DNA of 64,000 nt from Stieleria mannarensis (GTDB lineage Bacteria; Planctomycetota; Planctomycetia; Pirellulales; Pirellulaceae), in contig NZ_JACEHH010000003.1 of the NCBI RefSeq assembly GCF_014154935.1, positions 248,001 through 312,000 of the forward strand, given 5' to 3'. Each line of letters begins with the position of its first letter. Position 1 is the first letter of the stretch. Of the stretch, positions 28,740 through 38,223 are shown in pieces. The translations under genes and the position numbers were made by a program. The notes beneath the pieces are model-generated. The model worked only from the letters and a program-made list of their open reading frames with translations. It searched no databases and was not told the origin of the DNA.

Positions 28740-31282
28740 GAGGCAGCCTTCCGAATCGAGGCGTCGGTCGATGCGACCGTGTGATAGTTTTGCCGATGCT
28801 TTTCAAGATAGTCTCGGAACCGCTTGACTTCCGGAGCCAGACGCACGGCGGCCGATTGATGCTCGATCGCCTCATGGTACGCTTGGGCGGCGGCCAGGCC
28901 GTCGCCGAGTTGCTGGTGCAGGAACCCGAGGTTGTTCAATACACCGCCGAGCATGCTGCGAGTTTCCGCATCGGTGCTGAATTGTGTCGCCAGCGGGCGA
29001 CCGAGCGTGAGTGCTTCGTCGAACGCCGCGCGGGCGTTGGCGACGCTGCCGGTCTTGGAATACGCCAAGCCCAGATGGTTGTAGCTAAGGACGAGATCAC
29101 GGCGGTAGGCAGCGTGTTCGGGCCAGCGAGCGAGGAGTTCGCGGCCGATTTCGATGGCGCGGTTGAAGGTATCGATCGCGTCTGGATTGCGTCGTGCGGC
29201 CGACTGGGCGGCACCGAGTGTGTTGAGGGTGACGATCGTCTGTGTCGCCAATTTGGCGTTGCCACGGTCTGCTTGAAGGGCATCGAGTTGTCCGGAAAGC
29301 GCTTGGCGGGCATACTCCACCGCGCGGTCGGGCGCCGTGCCGGTCAACAATCCACTCAGGTTGCCGCGGACGGTGGCCAGTTGTCGCTGGATGCCCGGAT
29401 CGGATTTCTGGTCGCTTGTGGTCAGCAAATCGATGGCTTCCAAGTAAGTCGCTTCGGCTTGAGCATTGGCATCGGTTTGGTTGAGCAACAAGCCGAGGTT
29501 GTTCAAACTGGTCGCAAGCGCCAAAGTCACCGACGGTTTCTGCTGCCCGCGTGTCCGAGTGGCGATCGTCCGCTGTGTGGCAATGGCGCGGGCGAAGAAG
29601 CGGGCCGCTTCGGCCAGCTGTCCTGATCGGACGTGTGCTTGAGCCAGATTGTTTTGGCTGGTGGACCATTCGAGACGAATTGCGTCGGTGGCCTTTGGCG
29701 GGCCGGCGAGTTGTGCGTACAACGATTCGCTTTGGGTCAGCGAGGCGATCGCTTGGTCATGGTCGCCCAGTTCCGCATGCAGCGACCCGATCTTGCCGAG
29801 CGTCACCGCCAAGTCTCTCCGCAGCGTCGGGTCATTCATCGCGCCCGCCGCGAACCGCTGATAATAGTCCAGGGTATCGATCAGCAATTGACGACGCACC
29901 GGGTCGGCGGCGGGGATGTTCTTCAGTTGCTCCGCGCCTTGTAATCCCAGTCGGTCGACGGCGTCCCGCGCCTCCGCTTCGCCCCGCATCGCGCGGATGG
30001 CACTGGCATCGGACGCCTGTTTTGCCGCGGCCAGTTGGGCGTTCATGAAGGCCGATCCGACGAATGCGAAAGAAACGATCACGACACCGGTCATCACCAC
30101 GCTGCGGTGCATGGCTGCAAAGCGGCCGATGCGATCGGCGATCGAGGGCGGCCGGGCGAGGGTCGGTTGTCCGTCGAGGACGCGTGTCAAATCGGCGGCG
30201 AAGTCCGCGGCGGTGTCGTATCGGCCTTCACGACGTTTCGACATCGCTTTGGCGATCACGGTTTCCAAGTCGCGGGGCAGATCGGGGCGAAGACTGCGTA
30301 GCGGCGCGACGTCTTGTTGGTCGATCTGTTTCAAGATCGTCGGCGCGTCGTTGCCGTTATGGGCCGGACGCAGCGTCAGCATTTCGTACAGCGTCACTGC
30401 GAGCGAGTAGATGTCGGCCCGTCCGTCGATCATCGCGGTCTCGCCGCGCGCCTGTTCGGGGCTCATGTACCGCATCGTGCCGATGACGTCGCCCGAACGC
30501 GTCAACGTGACGTCGTTTTGGCGGCGGGCGAGACCGAAGTCGGTGATCCAGATTTTTCCCGTGTGGTCCAGCATCAAATTAGACGGTTTGACGTCCCGAT
30601 GGATCACGCCGTTCTCATGAGCGACCTGCAACGCGCCGGCAATGTCGATCGCCCAGCGAATGATCTGGTTGGTTCCAAGCTGCAATCCCTCCGACGATCC
30701 CGTGCGGCCACGCGACACCAGATCATCGATCGATTCGCCGTCGATAAACTGCATCGCGTAATAATGCACACCACGCTCGCTGCCGACGCTATAGATCGGC
30801 ACAATGTGGGGGTGTTGAAGCAAGCCCGCGGCGTGAGCTTCGTTTTTGAAGCGAGCGATCTGACGTGAATCGAGCAAGGACGCGAGCGGAAGCAGTTTGA
30901 TCGCGACGCGGCGATCGAGTGATTGCTGGCTGGCTTCGTAGACGATCCCCATTCCGCCGCGACCGATTTCACGAAGAATCGCAAAATCACCGAGCGTCAT
31001 TTTGTCCGTGTGTTCCGGCGAAGGCGTTTCGTTGGGGGCATGAAACCCGGGCACGACGCCGTACAACGCGTCCAGCTTTTCCAAGTAGGTTGCAAAGACT
31101 TCCGCAAGGTCCGGGTTCTCGCGGGACACTTGGTCGACGTTCAACCGTTGTCCGTGTTCAAGTGCGATCAAATACTGATCGAGCAACTCGGTCAAACGTG
31201 TTTGCTGGTCTTCGTTCAGACCGTCCAGCCCCTCGGTCGGCGACCGACTGTCATCCAACTGGGATTGATTGAGCGCCACCAT
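28736..31282 (-). CDS. Membrane Ser/Thr protein kinase with C-terminal TPR region
   Basis: An 848-residue protein. Residues 1-90 are a short helical N-domain. The kinase domain begins near residue 98 with GRGGMGIVYEA; the catalytic set is visible: VAIK with Lys129, HRDVKPSN, DFGLARR and SPEQARGE. A membrane helix follows at about 390-412 (VVMTGVVIVSFAFVG), and the remaining 430 residues are TPR-like repeats, presumably outside the membrane. The start codon shares a base with the sigma factor's stop (TGATG) and its stop overlaps the LEPR-XLL gene, so all three are coupled. It probably transmits an envelope signal; the target is unknown. Confidence 0.93.
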   Translation of the reverse strand: MVALNQSQLDDSRSPTEGLDGLNEDQQTRLTELLDQYLIALEHGQRLNVDQVSRENPDLAEVFATYLEKLDALYGVVPGFHAPNETPSPEHTDKMTLGDFAILREIGRGGMGIVYEASQQSLDRRVAIKLLPLASLLDSRQIARFKNEAHAAGLLQHPHIVPIYSVGSERGVHYYAMQFIDGESIDDLVSRGRTGSSEGLQLGTNQIIRWAIDIAGALQVAHENGVIHRDVKPSNLMLDHTGKIWITDFGLARRQNDVTLTRSGDVIGTMRYMSPEQARGETAMIDGRADIYSLAVTLYEMLTLRPAHNGNDAPTILKQIDQQDVAPLRSLRPDLPRDLETVIAKAMSKRREGRYDTAADFAADLTRVLDGQPTLARPPSIADRIGRFAAMHRSVVMTGVVIVSFAFVGSAFMNAQLAAAKQASDASAIRAMRGEAEARDAVDRLGLQGAEQLKNIPAADPVRRQLLIDTLDYYQRFAAGAMNDPTLRRDLAVTLGKIGSLHAELGDHDQAIASLTQSESLYAQLAGPPKATDAIRLEWSTSQNNLAQAHVRSGQLAEAARFFARAIATQRTIATRTRGQQKPSVTLALATSLNNLGLLLNQTDANAQAEATYLEAIDLLTTSDQKSDPGIQRQLATVRGNLSGLLTGTAPDRAVEYARQALSGQLDALQADRGNAKLATQTIVTLNTLGAAQSAARRNPDAIDTFNRAIEIGRELLARWPEHAAYRRDLVLSYNHLGLAYSKTGSVANARAAFDEALTLGRPLATQFSTDAETRSMLGGVLNNLGFLHQQLGDGLAAAQAYHEAIEHQSAAVRLAPEVKRFRDYLEKHRQNYHTVASTDASIRKAAS

Positions 31283-31959
31283 CAGTCTGCCGAAACCGCT
31301 GTTTTAAAGCTCTCCAGTGCCCGCAGCCAAAGCATGCGGACCGCCCCACAATTGCGGTCCATTCGTTGGGCGATCTCGTCAAAGGAAAGCCCTTGCAGCA
31401 CACGCAACACGATGACTTCGCGGTAATGGGGGCGGAGTTTGCTGAGCTGGTCGGCCAACAACACGGCACTCTCGCGTTCTTGAAGCGGAGCGCTGGGCGA
31501 GGGATCTCGACCCGGCAACAGCCCCGCCAAGTTGCAGGCGGAATTGTCCATCCGTTGGCTGACGGATTCCAATGAGACTTCGCGGCGGATGTCTCGCTTT
31601 TCCACCTTGACGTGCTTTTTGAAACTGCGATGCAAGGTGTGGATCAAAATCGTTCTCAACCAACACAGCAACTCTCCCTGGCTGGTTCCACGAAAGCATG
31701 CAAAGTCCTGGTGGGCGGCCAACATCGCTTCTTGAACGATGTCCGAGGGGTTCAAGCGACGGCGCAGCCGCCGGTCGAGTTGGGTGCTGGCCAAGATCGT
31801 CAGGTAGTTGCTGTACCACTGCAACAATTGCCCGAGCGCGTCGCGGTTGCCGCTGCGGGCGTGGGCGAGCAGATTCAGAAATTCGGTGTCACCGTCGACG
31901 TCGATCTGCGACGGCGAGTGGGAGGACCGAGAGGAGAGGGAAGATTCGGTGGCGACCAT
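31282..31959 (-). CDS. ECF-like RNA polymerase sigma-70 factor (planctomycete type)
   Basis: A 225-residue sigma factor. The region 2 segment includes LNPSDIVQEAMLAA and the region 4 helix-turn-helix includes YREVIVLRVLQGLSFDEIAQRM. A linker of about 45 residues between them (KRDIRREVSLESV) is typical of the planctomycete sigma factors encoded beside Ser/Thr kinases. No anti-sigma factor is adjacent; the downstream kinase, joined by TGATG, is the likely controller. The start at 31959 gives the family's normal length. Confidence 0.93.
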   Translation of the reverse strand: MVATESSLSSRSSHSPSQIDVDGDTEFLNLLAHARSGNRDALGQLLQWYSNYLTILASTQLDRRLRRRLNPSDIVQEAMLAAHQDFACFRGTSQGELLCWLRTILIHTLHRSFKKHVKVEKRDIRREVSLESVSQRMDNSACNLAGLLPGRDPSPSAPLQERESAVLLADQLSKLRPHYREVIVLRVLQGLSFDEIAQRMDRNCGAVRMLWLRALESFKTAVSAD

Positions 31960-32290
31960 GGTGTTGGATTGGGAGGAGAAAAACGCGAGGTCGTTGGATA
32001 AGTGTTTTCAGTTGATTTTTACCGGCGACGATTGATCAGGGAAACGAACATTCGTTGCACTGGTTCGAATCGGCGACGCTGTCGAGGGGCAAAAGGGACC
32101 GTTGGTGGCAACGGAACGCATGGTTTTGCCCTTGCCGGAGAGCAATGCGCAGTTTCAACGTTGAAAGGGACATCGATTTTCAACGTTGTCACGTTTTTGG
32201 GGCAAAAGGAAAGAAAATCGCGAGATTTTTTGAACGTGAAAGACCGCTCGTCCTGCTGTCCGGAGCGACGGAACGGTGGCGCCGGCCGGA
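31960..32290. promoter_or_regulatory. Upstream region of the sigma/kinase operon with TTTCAACGTTG repeats
   Basis: About 330 bases without a convincing gene. The motif TTTCAACGTTG occurs at 32153 and again at 32178, exactly 25 bases apart; the first copy is part of a perfect 14-bp palindrome (32153-32166). Both lie about 195-220 bases upstream of the sigma start. This could be an operator or an alternative sigma recognition site. No strong terminator for the upstream cyclase-fold gene was recognised. Confidence 0.35.
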
Positions 32291-33919
32291 TCAAAGGTCT
32301 GCAACGTCCGAGTCGGGGTCGTACAGCGGCATGTGTCGGTAGTAGACTTCCAGGCAGTACAGGGAAAAGCAGGTGGTGTAGAGCCTGCCGGCATGGCGGC
32401 CCCAGGCGTCGTTTTGCGGGGACCAGCTGCCACGCTCGCGACCACGCAACACTTGGTGGGCCGGCAATTCGGTTTTCAGTTTGTCGTTCCACTCGGTCCA
32501 AAGTGGTCCGCCGTAGTGGTGGAGGGCTTGGGTGGCGTAATACCAATAATAGACGTCGGGTTCGTGAAAGCTGATCGGATGGTTGCTGACCAATGCCCCC
32601 AGACCTTGCGTCATGCCGGGCACATTACGATGCCATCCCATGTATTGACGACACAGCAAGGCTTCGGCCGTCATCGAGGGTGACGCCACATCGCCGGCCA
32701 TGTACGAGTAACCCACGGCGTAGTAATCGTTTGGTCCACCGGCGCTGACCGAATCGAGGTAGCGGCCGACGTTCGGCCAGATCGATGGATCGACATCCAA
32801 TCCGGCCGCTTCACCACTTTTCAGGCCCATCACGAACCAGCCGGTGACCGAGGTGTCACTATCGTACCGTGGCTGATACCGCCAACCGCCTTGCGACGCC
32901 TGGGCGCGGACTGCGAAATCACAGGAGCGTTGGGCATAGGTCAGCAGCCAGGTGTTGCGGCTCATCGCATACAGTTCGCACAGCGCGATCATCGCTTGCG
33001 CTTGCGCGTACATTTTTTCATGCGGCGCCGATCGGCCTGCCATCAATCCTTGGCGGTCTTGTTGTTTGACCAGCCAACGGACGGCGCGCAACAGTTCTTT
33101 TCGGTAGGGACCTTTCTCGTGAGTGCTGCCGGCGCCCATCAGTGCGATCATGGCCATCGCGGTCGCGCTGACCTTGTTCTCCGATCGGGCGCCGTCGGAA
33201 TACGGCCCGCGCAGACTCCAGCTGCCGTCATCGAGCTGCTGACGTTTCAGCCATTGCAGCCCCAATGCGACGGCATCTTCGGTCGCTTGGGTCCCGCCTG
33301 CCTTTCGAAGCAACTCCTGTTTCATCGCCCCGCTGCGGCCGCCGAACATGTTTGTCGGGGACGATGGCAATTTGACGATCGACGGTTGCGCGGCCAAGTC
33401 ATCGGTCTTCAGCGCCGGAGCGAGTGAGGCCAATTCGATCGACGCGACCTCGTCAAACGGATCAATGTCCAATTCCCTCTCAGACAGGGTTTCGGTCGTC
33501 AAATCTTCCAGCTGGATCGGTTCGATCGAAAACTCGACGAACTCTTGCGTCGTCGCGTCGGGCCCTTGAGTGATGGTCAGCACCAGGTTGCCGATCTGGC
33601 CGGACGAGGTGCTGATGAACGCCAACAGCAGGAGCATCAACAGGTGGACGATCAAACTGAACAGCCACGCCGGCATCTCTTCAAGCTTACGTTGGAGTGT
33701 TCGGTAGTGAAACCGACCCTCGAATGAATCCACGCCCTCGGCCGACGGTGCGGCGGGCGGTGGTGGATTCAGCGGCGCCCCGGACGCATCGGCCTCACGA
33801 GACCGTTCGCCGCGCCAGCGACTCTGGGGCGGCGGGTTGATCCGCTGCGGCCGCCGAGCGGGGAGAACGACGGGCGGCAGCATCGGCGTCATGACCGTGG
33901 AATGAGAAGAGTTTTGCAT
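32291..33919 (-). CDS. Membrane-anchored squalene-cyclase/prenyltransferase-fold protein
   Basis: The frame is open from 34051; I chose ATG 33919 (MQNSSHSTVM) because the codons before it are Arg-rich and look non-coding, giving 542 residues. A proline-rich N-terminus (about 1-80) leads to one membrane helix (WLFSLIVHLLMLLLLAF). The C-terminal 350 residues carry alpha-alpha toroid repeats of the prenyltransferase/squalene oxidase class: WLKRQQLDDGSWS, WLVKQQDRQG, AQASQGGWRYQ and RGSWSPQNDAWG. The DxDD catalytic motif of hopene cyclases is not seen, so enzymatic cyclase activity is doubtful. Similar proteins are common in planctomycetes with no assigned role. Confidence 0.78.
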   Translation of the reverse strand: MQNSSHSTVMTPMLPPVVLPARRPQRINPPPQSRWRGERSREADASGAPLNPPPPAAPSAEGVDSFEGRFHYRTLQRKLEEMPAWLFSLIVHLLMLLLLAFISTSSGQIGNLVLTITQGPDATTQEFVEFSIEPIQLEDLTTETLSERELDIDPFDEVASIELASLAPALKTDDLAAQPSIVKLPSSPTNMFGGRSGAMKQELLRKAGGTQATEDAVALGLQWLKRQQLDDGSWSLRGPYSDGARSENKVSATAMAMIALMGAGSTHEKGPYRKELLRAVRWLVKQQDRQGLMAGRSAPHEKMYAQAQAMIALCELYAMSRNTWLLTYAQRSCDFAVRAQASQGGWRYQPRYDSDTSVTGWFVMGLKSGEAAGLDVDPSIWPNVGRYLDSVSAGGPNDYYAVGYSYMAGDVASPSMTAEALLCRQYMGWHRNVPGMTQGLGALVSNHPISFHEPDVYYWYYATQALHHYGGPLWTEWNDKLKTELPAHQVLRGRERGSWSPQNDAWGRHAGRLYTTCFSLYCLEVYYRHMPLYDPDSDVADL

Positions 33920-34147
33920 CGAGCGGTCTGTGCGTGAGAGAAGCAAGTGGGGCCGCGCCGGGCGGCTGAGCGAAATGCTCCGATGACGGGCCTTCAATGG
34001 TCTGATGCGATCGAGCGATTCGGCGGGCAACACCACAACGACGCGCACCACTTGTCAAAGGGTGGAATCCAAGGGAGACCATCTTCTGGCGAAGGGAGCT
34101 ACGTTTGGCGGTCATCGCGGCGCTGCCCTGGCGATACGACGACGCGA

Positions 34148-34591
34148 CTAAGGGGCCTTGGTCGAGACAAACGCGTAGCGGTCGCCGGAGTCCTCGCCGG
34201 ACTGGCGATTCTGTTTTTCTACCAGCACGGCGATTCGTGCAGCCCGCGCCGCCCGTTTGGCTTCGGCCCGCGCCATCCGCATCGGCAGGATGCGTTGTTC
34301 GTATTCGGTGCGCGCCAGACGCTGACGCAGCGCGTTTTGGTACGCCAACGCTTGGATCTGGTTTTGGACGCCCGCGGCGTACTGCTGGGCCGTCAAGACC
34401 ATCGATTGGGGATAGACCGATGCCAACGTGTTGGACGCGTAAGGATTCGTCTGAATCAGCGGCGTCCCGCTGCCGGTCGGCATTCCGCCTCCCCTGCCCC
34501 CGCTGCATTGGGCAAGCACCTGGCTGGACGAACACATCATCAAGCCTGCCAATCCCACCCCCAGGAACAAAGCCGTTTGCTTTCCGATCAC
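34148..34591 (-). CDS. Small secreted protein, Ala/Arg-rich helical
   Basis: A 147-residue protein. GTG 34591 is preceded by GGAGG five bases upstream and directly begins a clear signal peptide (IGKQTALFLGVGLAGLMM, ending VLAQ), so I prefer it to the longer frame that opens at 34657. The mature part starts with a Gly/Ser-rich stretch (CSGGRGGGMPTGSG), then a Gln-rich helix and a basic helix (AEAKRAARAAR). No recognised domain. Transcribed toward the cyclase-fold gene, separated by 228 bases. Confidence 0.65.
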   Translation of the reverse strand: MIGKQTALFLGVGLAGLMMCSSSQVLAQCSGGRGGGMPTGSGTPLIQTNPYASNTLASVYPQSMVLTAQQYAAGVQNQIQALAYQNALRQRLARTEYEQRILPMRMARAEAKRAARAARIAVLVEKQNRQSGEDSGDRYAFVSTKAP

Positions 34592-34752
34592 GATACACCT
34601 CCGCGCGTGCGCTGAACTGAGAAAAGACGAAGCCGCTGTCCGGCTCACTGTTTCCAATGGGGAACATCGGCCAAACGGGCGCCACGGCGAATTTTGAAGG
34701 TGCCGATCGAATCGTATGGCGCACCATCACGCGCGCACGGCTCCGCAGCGGC

Positions 34753-34758
34753 TAGAAT
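34753..34758 (+). promoter_or_regulatory. Possible -10 element upstream of the DUF1549/1553 gene
   Basis: GCTAGAAT occurs 41 bases before the chosen start, similar to the GCTACAAT seen before the right MoxR operon. No -35 match was found, so this is weak. Confidence 0.25.
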
Positions 34759-34798
34759 GGTGCTTCGTTAATCACATCACCGGGTGGGCAGGAAACCG

Positions 34799-37700
34799 AT
34801 GCACCGAAATTTTGGGTACGCCGTTTGGGGGCCGCTTTTGTTTGCGGTCGTGTTTTCGGCTGGAATTCAAGCCGCGGAAATCAATTTCGTCCGCGACGTG
34901 CAACCAATCTTTCAGAAACATTGCGTCTCCTGTCACGGGCCGGAGAGCCAGAAAAGCGGCTTGCGGCTGGACATCAAATCCGAGGCCTTCAAGGGAGGCG
35001 ACGGATGGGGGCCGAGCCTGGTGGCCGGTCGAGCCGACGAGAGCCCGGTCATCGAACTGGTCACCAGTGACGACGAAGATTCGCGGATGCCGCCGGAGGG
35101 GGATCCGTTGTCGACGGCCGAGATTCGGGTGTTGACCGAGTGGATCGATTCCGGCGCCGTGTGGCCCGATGGGGTGGATCTTGCCGAATTAGAAGATCGG
35201 CTGGATCACTGGTCGTTCAAGCCGATGACGTCTCCATCGGCTCCCGAAGTCCAGCGTCGCGATTGGCCTCGCAATCCGATCGATCGTTTCGTGCTCTCAC
35301 GATTGGATCGGGACGGGTTGTCGCCAGCGTCTGAATCGGATGCAGTGAGTTGGTTGCGACGCGTCAGTATTGACTTGACCGGGCTGCCACCGACACCGCG
35401 GGAAGTGAGCGAGTTCATCGAGCAGGCCAGACGTGGCGAAGCAGCCTACGCCGGCGCGGTGAACCGGTTGCTCCAGTCGCCTCGTTACGGCGAACGTTGG
35501 GCCCAGCATTGGTTGGACGTCGTGCGTTATGCAGACACCCACGGATTTGAAGTCAACACCGAGCGTCCCCATGCGTGGCCCTACCGCGATTACGTGATCG
35601 CCGCGATGAACGCGGACACGCCCTACGATCGATTCATCAAAGAACAGATCGCCGGTGACGCATTGGGGGCCGACGCCGCGACGGGGTTTCTGGTGACCGC
35701 GTCCGTGTTGTTGCCGGGACAGATCGGCAAGGACGCACCGTCGATGCGGTTGGCTCGTCAAGACGCGTTGGATGAAATCGTGAACAACGTGTCGCAGACC
35801 TTTCTGGGGTTGAGTGTCGGTTGCGCCCGTTGTCACGACCACAAATTCGATCCGATCAGCGCAAAGGATTATTACAGCATGCAGGCGTTTGTCGCCGGTG
35901 TGGAATATGGCGATCGAAAGTTGCGCACACCACACAGCGAGGCGCTGGAGCGACAGGCGGATGCGTTTCGCAAACGCGTGGCTGACATCGACGGTCGATT
36001 GGCCCAGTTGGTGCCACCGGCCAGACCACGCTTCGATCAGGATCTGAAGCCGTATACCAGCAATGCGCGTGAGAATATCGAGCAGTTCGAACCGCTGGAT
36101 GCACGGTTCGTGCGTTTTACGATACATGACGCCAATTTGCACCCCGGTCTCGGTTTGATCGAGCCCTGTCTGGATGAGTTTCAAATCTATACCGACGATG
36201 CCAATCCGCGCAACGTCGCCCTGGCATCCCACGGCACCAAGGTCACCGCGTCGGGCAGCCGGACGTCGTCCAATCACAAATTGGAACACATCAACGATGG
36301 CCAATTCGGAAACTCGCGAAGCTGGATGTCCGACTCCAAGGGCACCGGATGGGTGATGTTTGAATTGCCGGATTCCACTCGGATCTCGAAAATCGCCTGG
36401 GGCCGCGATCGAACGGGAAAATTCACCGACCGACTTGCCACGGCATACACTTTGGAAGCCGGTCCGTCGATCGATCAACTGCGGACGCTGAAACACGTCC
36501 CGCCACAGCGTTCCGGCGTGAACGCTGCGGTGAACATCGACCGGTTTGCGGCGGTTCGGGCGAAACGATTGCGGTTGACGGTACTTGCAACGAACAGTCT
36601 TGAACCGTGCATCGACGAATTGGAAGTGTTCGATCGTGCCGGTCAGAACATCGCGCTGGCAACCGCCGGAACGACGGTCACCACATCCAGCGATACGGTG
36701 GTCGCCGACCGCCACGAACCAGGGTTTATTCATGACGGTCGGTATGGCAATTCCCGCAGTTGGATGTCCGGTCAGTCCGGTGGCGGCTGGGTACAACTTG
36801 ATTTTCCTGCCGAGCAGGAGATCGTGCGCGTGGTGTGGGGCCGCGATCGGACCGGGAAGTTTCAGGACCGTTTGGCGACCGAGTATCGAATTGAAACAGC
36901 GATCGAGGAAGACTGGCAATTGGTGGCCGATTCCAGCGATCGACGTCCCTATTCCGCGGATCAAACGCCTTCCCCGTTTTCAACGGTCGGATTGAACGAC
37001 GATGAAACGCGACTGGCCAACCGATTGCTCGCTGAAAAGCGATCGATGGAACAAAGAATCAAGAGTGCTGAGCGTGGCCAGCTCGCGTTTGCGGGAACGT
37101 TTCGTCAACCTGATGAGATTCACCGACTTCACCGCGGCGATCCCGAACAGCCTCGGGAAGCGGTTGCGCCGGCCGTGCTGAGCGCGATCGGACAGTTGGC
37201 CTTGCCGATCGATTCTGCCGAACAAGAGCGACGTCGATCCCTGGCCGATTGGATCGCCGCCCCCCAGAACCCGCTGACCGCTCGCGTGATGGTCAACCGG
37301 ATCTGGCAAGGGCACTTCGGGACCGGACTTGTCGACACGCCGAATGATTTCGGCCGCAACGGGACTGCCCCGACGCACCCCAGATTGTTGGACTGGCTGG
37401 CGCAGGAGTTCATTCGATCGGGCTGGTCGGTCAAACACATGCACCGGATGATTGTTTTGTCGTCGACCTACCGCCAATCCAACCAATTTGATCCGCAAGC
37501 GGCGGCGCTGGACGCCGATGTTCGTTTGCTGTGGCGTTATCCATCGCGACGCTTGGACGCCGAAGCCATTCGCGATGCGATGCTTGCCGCCAGCGGTCAA
37601 TTGAACCTGACAATGGGCGGTCGCGGATTCAATCTGTTCAACAAACGTGGCGGATTGTCCGGATTCACGCCGGTCGAGTCGTTTCGGGAGGACGGACTGC

Positions 37701-38059
37701 GGCGGATGATCTACGCACACAAGGTTCGACGGGAACGTGATGCGGTGTTCGGGGCGTTCGACTGCCCCGACGCGGGCCAAAGCACCGCCCGCCGAATCGA
37801 ATCGACCACGCCGATCCAAGCATTGAATCTGTTGAACAGTCGGTTCACGATCGAGGCCGCGGCGGCACTGGCCGAACGCGTGACGGCCGAAGCGGGGAAC
37901 GAACTCGGCGACCAGATCCGCCGCGCCTATCAAGTCGTCTTCAATCGAGATCCCGAGCCGGTGGAGTTGGGCCAGACGATTCCTATCGTCCGCGAGTATG
38001 GATTAGAAACCCTTTGTCGAGCGATGTTCAACAGCAATGAGTTTTTGTTTTACCCCTGA
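34799..38059 (+). CDS. Planctomycete cytochrome-like protein with DUF1549 and DUF1553 domains
   Basis: ATG 34799 follows AGGA at good spacing and begins a signal peptide, giving 1086 residues. Order: signal peptide to about residue 28; PSCyt1 domain with the haem-binding CVSCH near residue 42; DUF1549 (PRNPIDRFVLSRLD, then WAQHWLDVVRYADTHGFE); two tandem discoidin (F5/8 type C)-like modules between about 390 and 725, both containing GRDRTGKF and DRLAT; then DUF1553 (NPLTARVMVNRIWQGHFG, MIVLSSTYRQS). Such proteins are secreted and in planctomycetes are almost always paired with a DUF1501 protein, as here. Roles in polysaccharide breakdown are suspected but unproven. Confidence 0.92.
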   Translation: MHRNFGYAVWGPLLFAVVFSAGIQAAEINFVRDVQPIFQKHCVSCHGPESQKSGLRLDIKSEAFKGGDGWGPSLVAGRADESPVIELVTSDDEDSRMPPEGDPLSTAEIRVLTEWIDSGAVWPDGVDLAELEDRLDHWSFKPMTSPSAPEVQRRDWPRNPIDRFVLSRLDRDGLSPASESDAVSWLRRVSIDLTGLPPTPREVSEFIEQARRGEAAYAGAVNRLLQSPRYGERWAQHWLDVVRYADTHGFEVNTERPHAWPYRDYVIAAMNADTPYDRFIKEQIAGDALGADAATGFLVTASVLLPGQIGKDAPSMRLARQDALDEIVNNVSQTFLGLSVGCARCHDHKFDPISAKDYYSMQAFVAGVEYGDRKLRTPHSEALERQADAFRKRVADIDGRLAQLVPPARPRFDQDLKPYTSNARENIEQFEPLDARFVRFTIHDANLHPGLGLIEPCLDEFQIYTDDANPRNVALASHGTKVTASGSRTSSNHKLEHINDGQFGNSRSWMSDSKGTGWVMFELPDSTRISKIAWGRDRTGKFTDRLATAYTLEAGPSIDQLRTLKHVPPQRSGVNAAVNIDRFAAVRAKRLRLTVLATNSLEPCIDELEVFDRAGQNIALATAGTTVTTSSDTVVADRHEPGFIHDGRYGNSRSWMSGQSGGGWVQLDFPAEQEIVRVVWGRDRTGKFQDRLATEYRIETAIEEDWQLVADSSDRRPYSADQTPSPFSTVGLNDDETRLANRLLAEKRSMEQRIKSAERGQLAFAGTFRQPDEIHRLHRGDPEQPREAVAPAVLSAIGQLALPIDSAEQERRRSLADWIAAPQNPLTARVMVNRIWQGHFGTGLVDTPNDFGRNGTAPTHPRLLDWLAQEFIRSGWSVKHMHRMIVLSSTYRQSNQFDPQAAALDADVRLLWRYPSRRLDAEAIRDAMLAASGQLNLTMGGRGFNLFNKRGGLSGFTPVESFREDGLRRMIYAHKVRRERDAVFGAFDCPDAGQSTARRIESTTPIQALNLLNSRFTIEAAAALAERVTAEAGNELGDQIRRAYQVVFNRDPEPVELGQTIPIVREYGLETLCRAMFNSNEFLFYP

Positions 38060-38081
38060 TTCGCATAACACGAGCATACGT

Positions 38082-38157
38082 GTTGGTGTCCAGACTTTAG
38101 CCACCCAGGGTCGCTGCTTCGCAGCGACGGGAAATCGCCTGAAGGCTAGACACCAAC
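38082..38157. repeat. Intergenic hairpin element
   Basis: Perfect 9-bp inverted repeat GTTGGTGTC (38082-38090) and GACACCAAC (38149-38157) around an inner 8-bp hairpin GTCGCTGC-ttc-GCAGCGAC (38110-38128). It sits between the co-directional DUF1549/1553 and DUF1501 genes. It has no U-tract and is more likely an intergenic repeat or mRNA-processing hairpin than a terminator. Confidence 0.6.
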
Positions 38158-38223
38158 GGTTGCTAATCCCTTTCGACTGCTGCTCGGACCTTTCATTCCT
38201 GATCCGCTTCCAATCCTTGCGAA

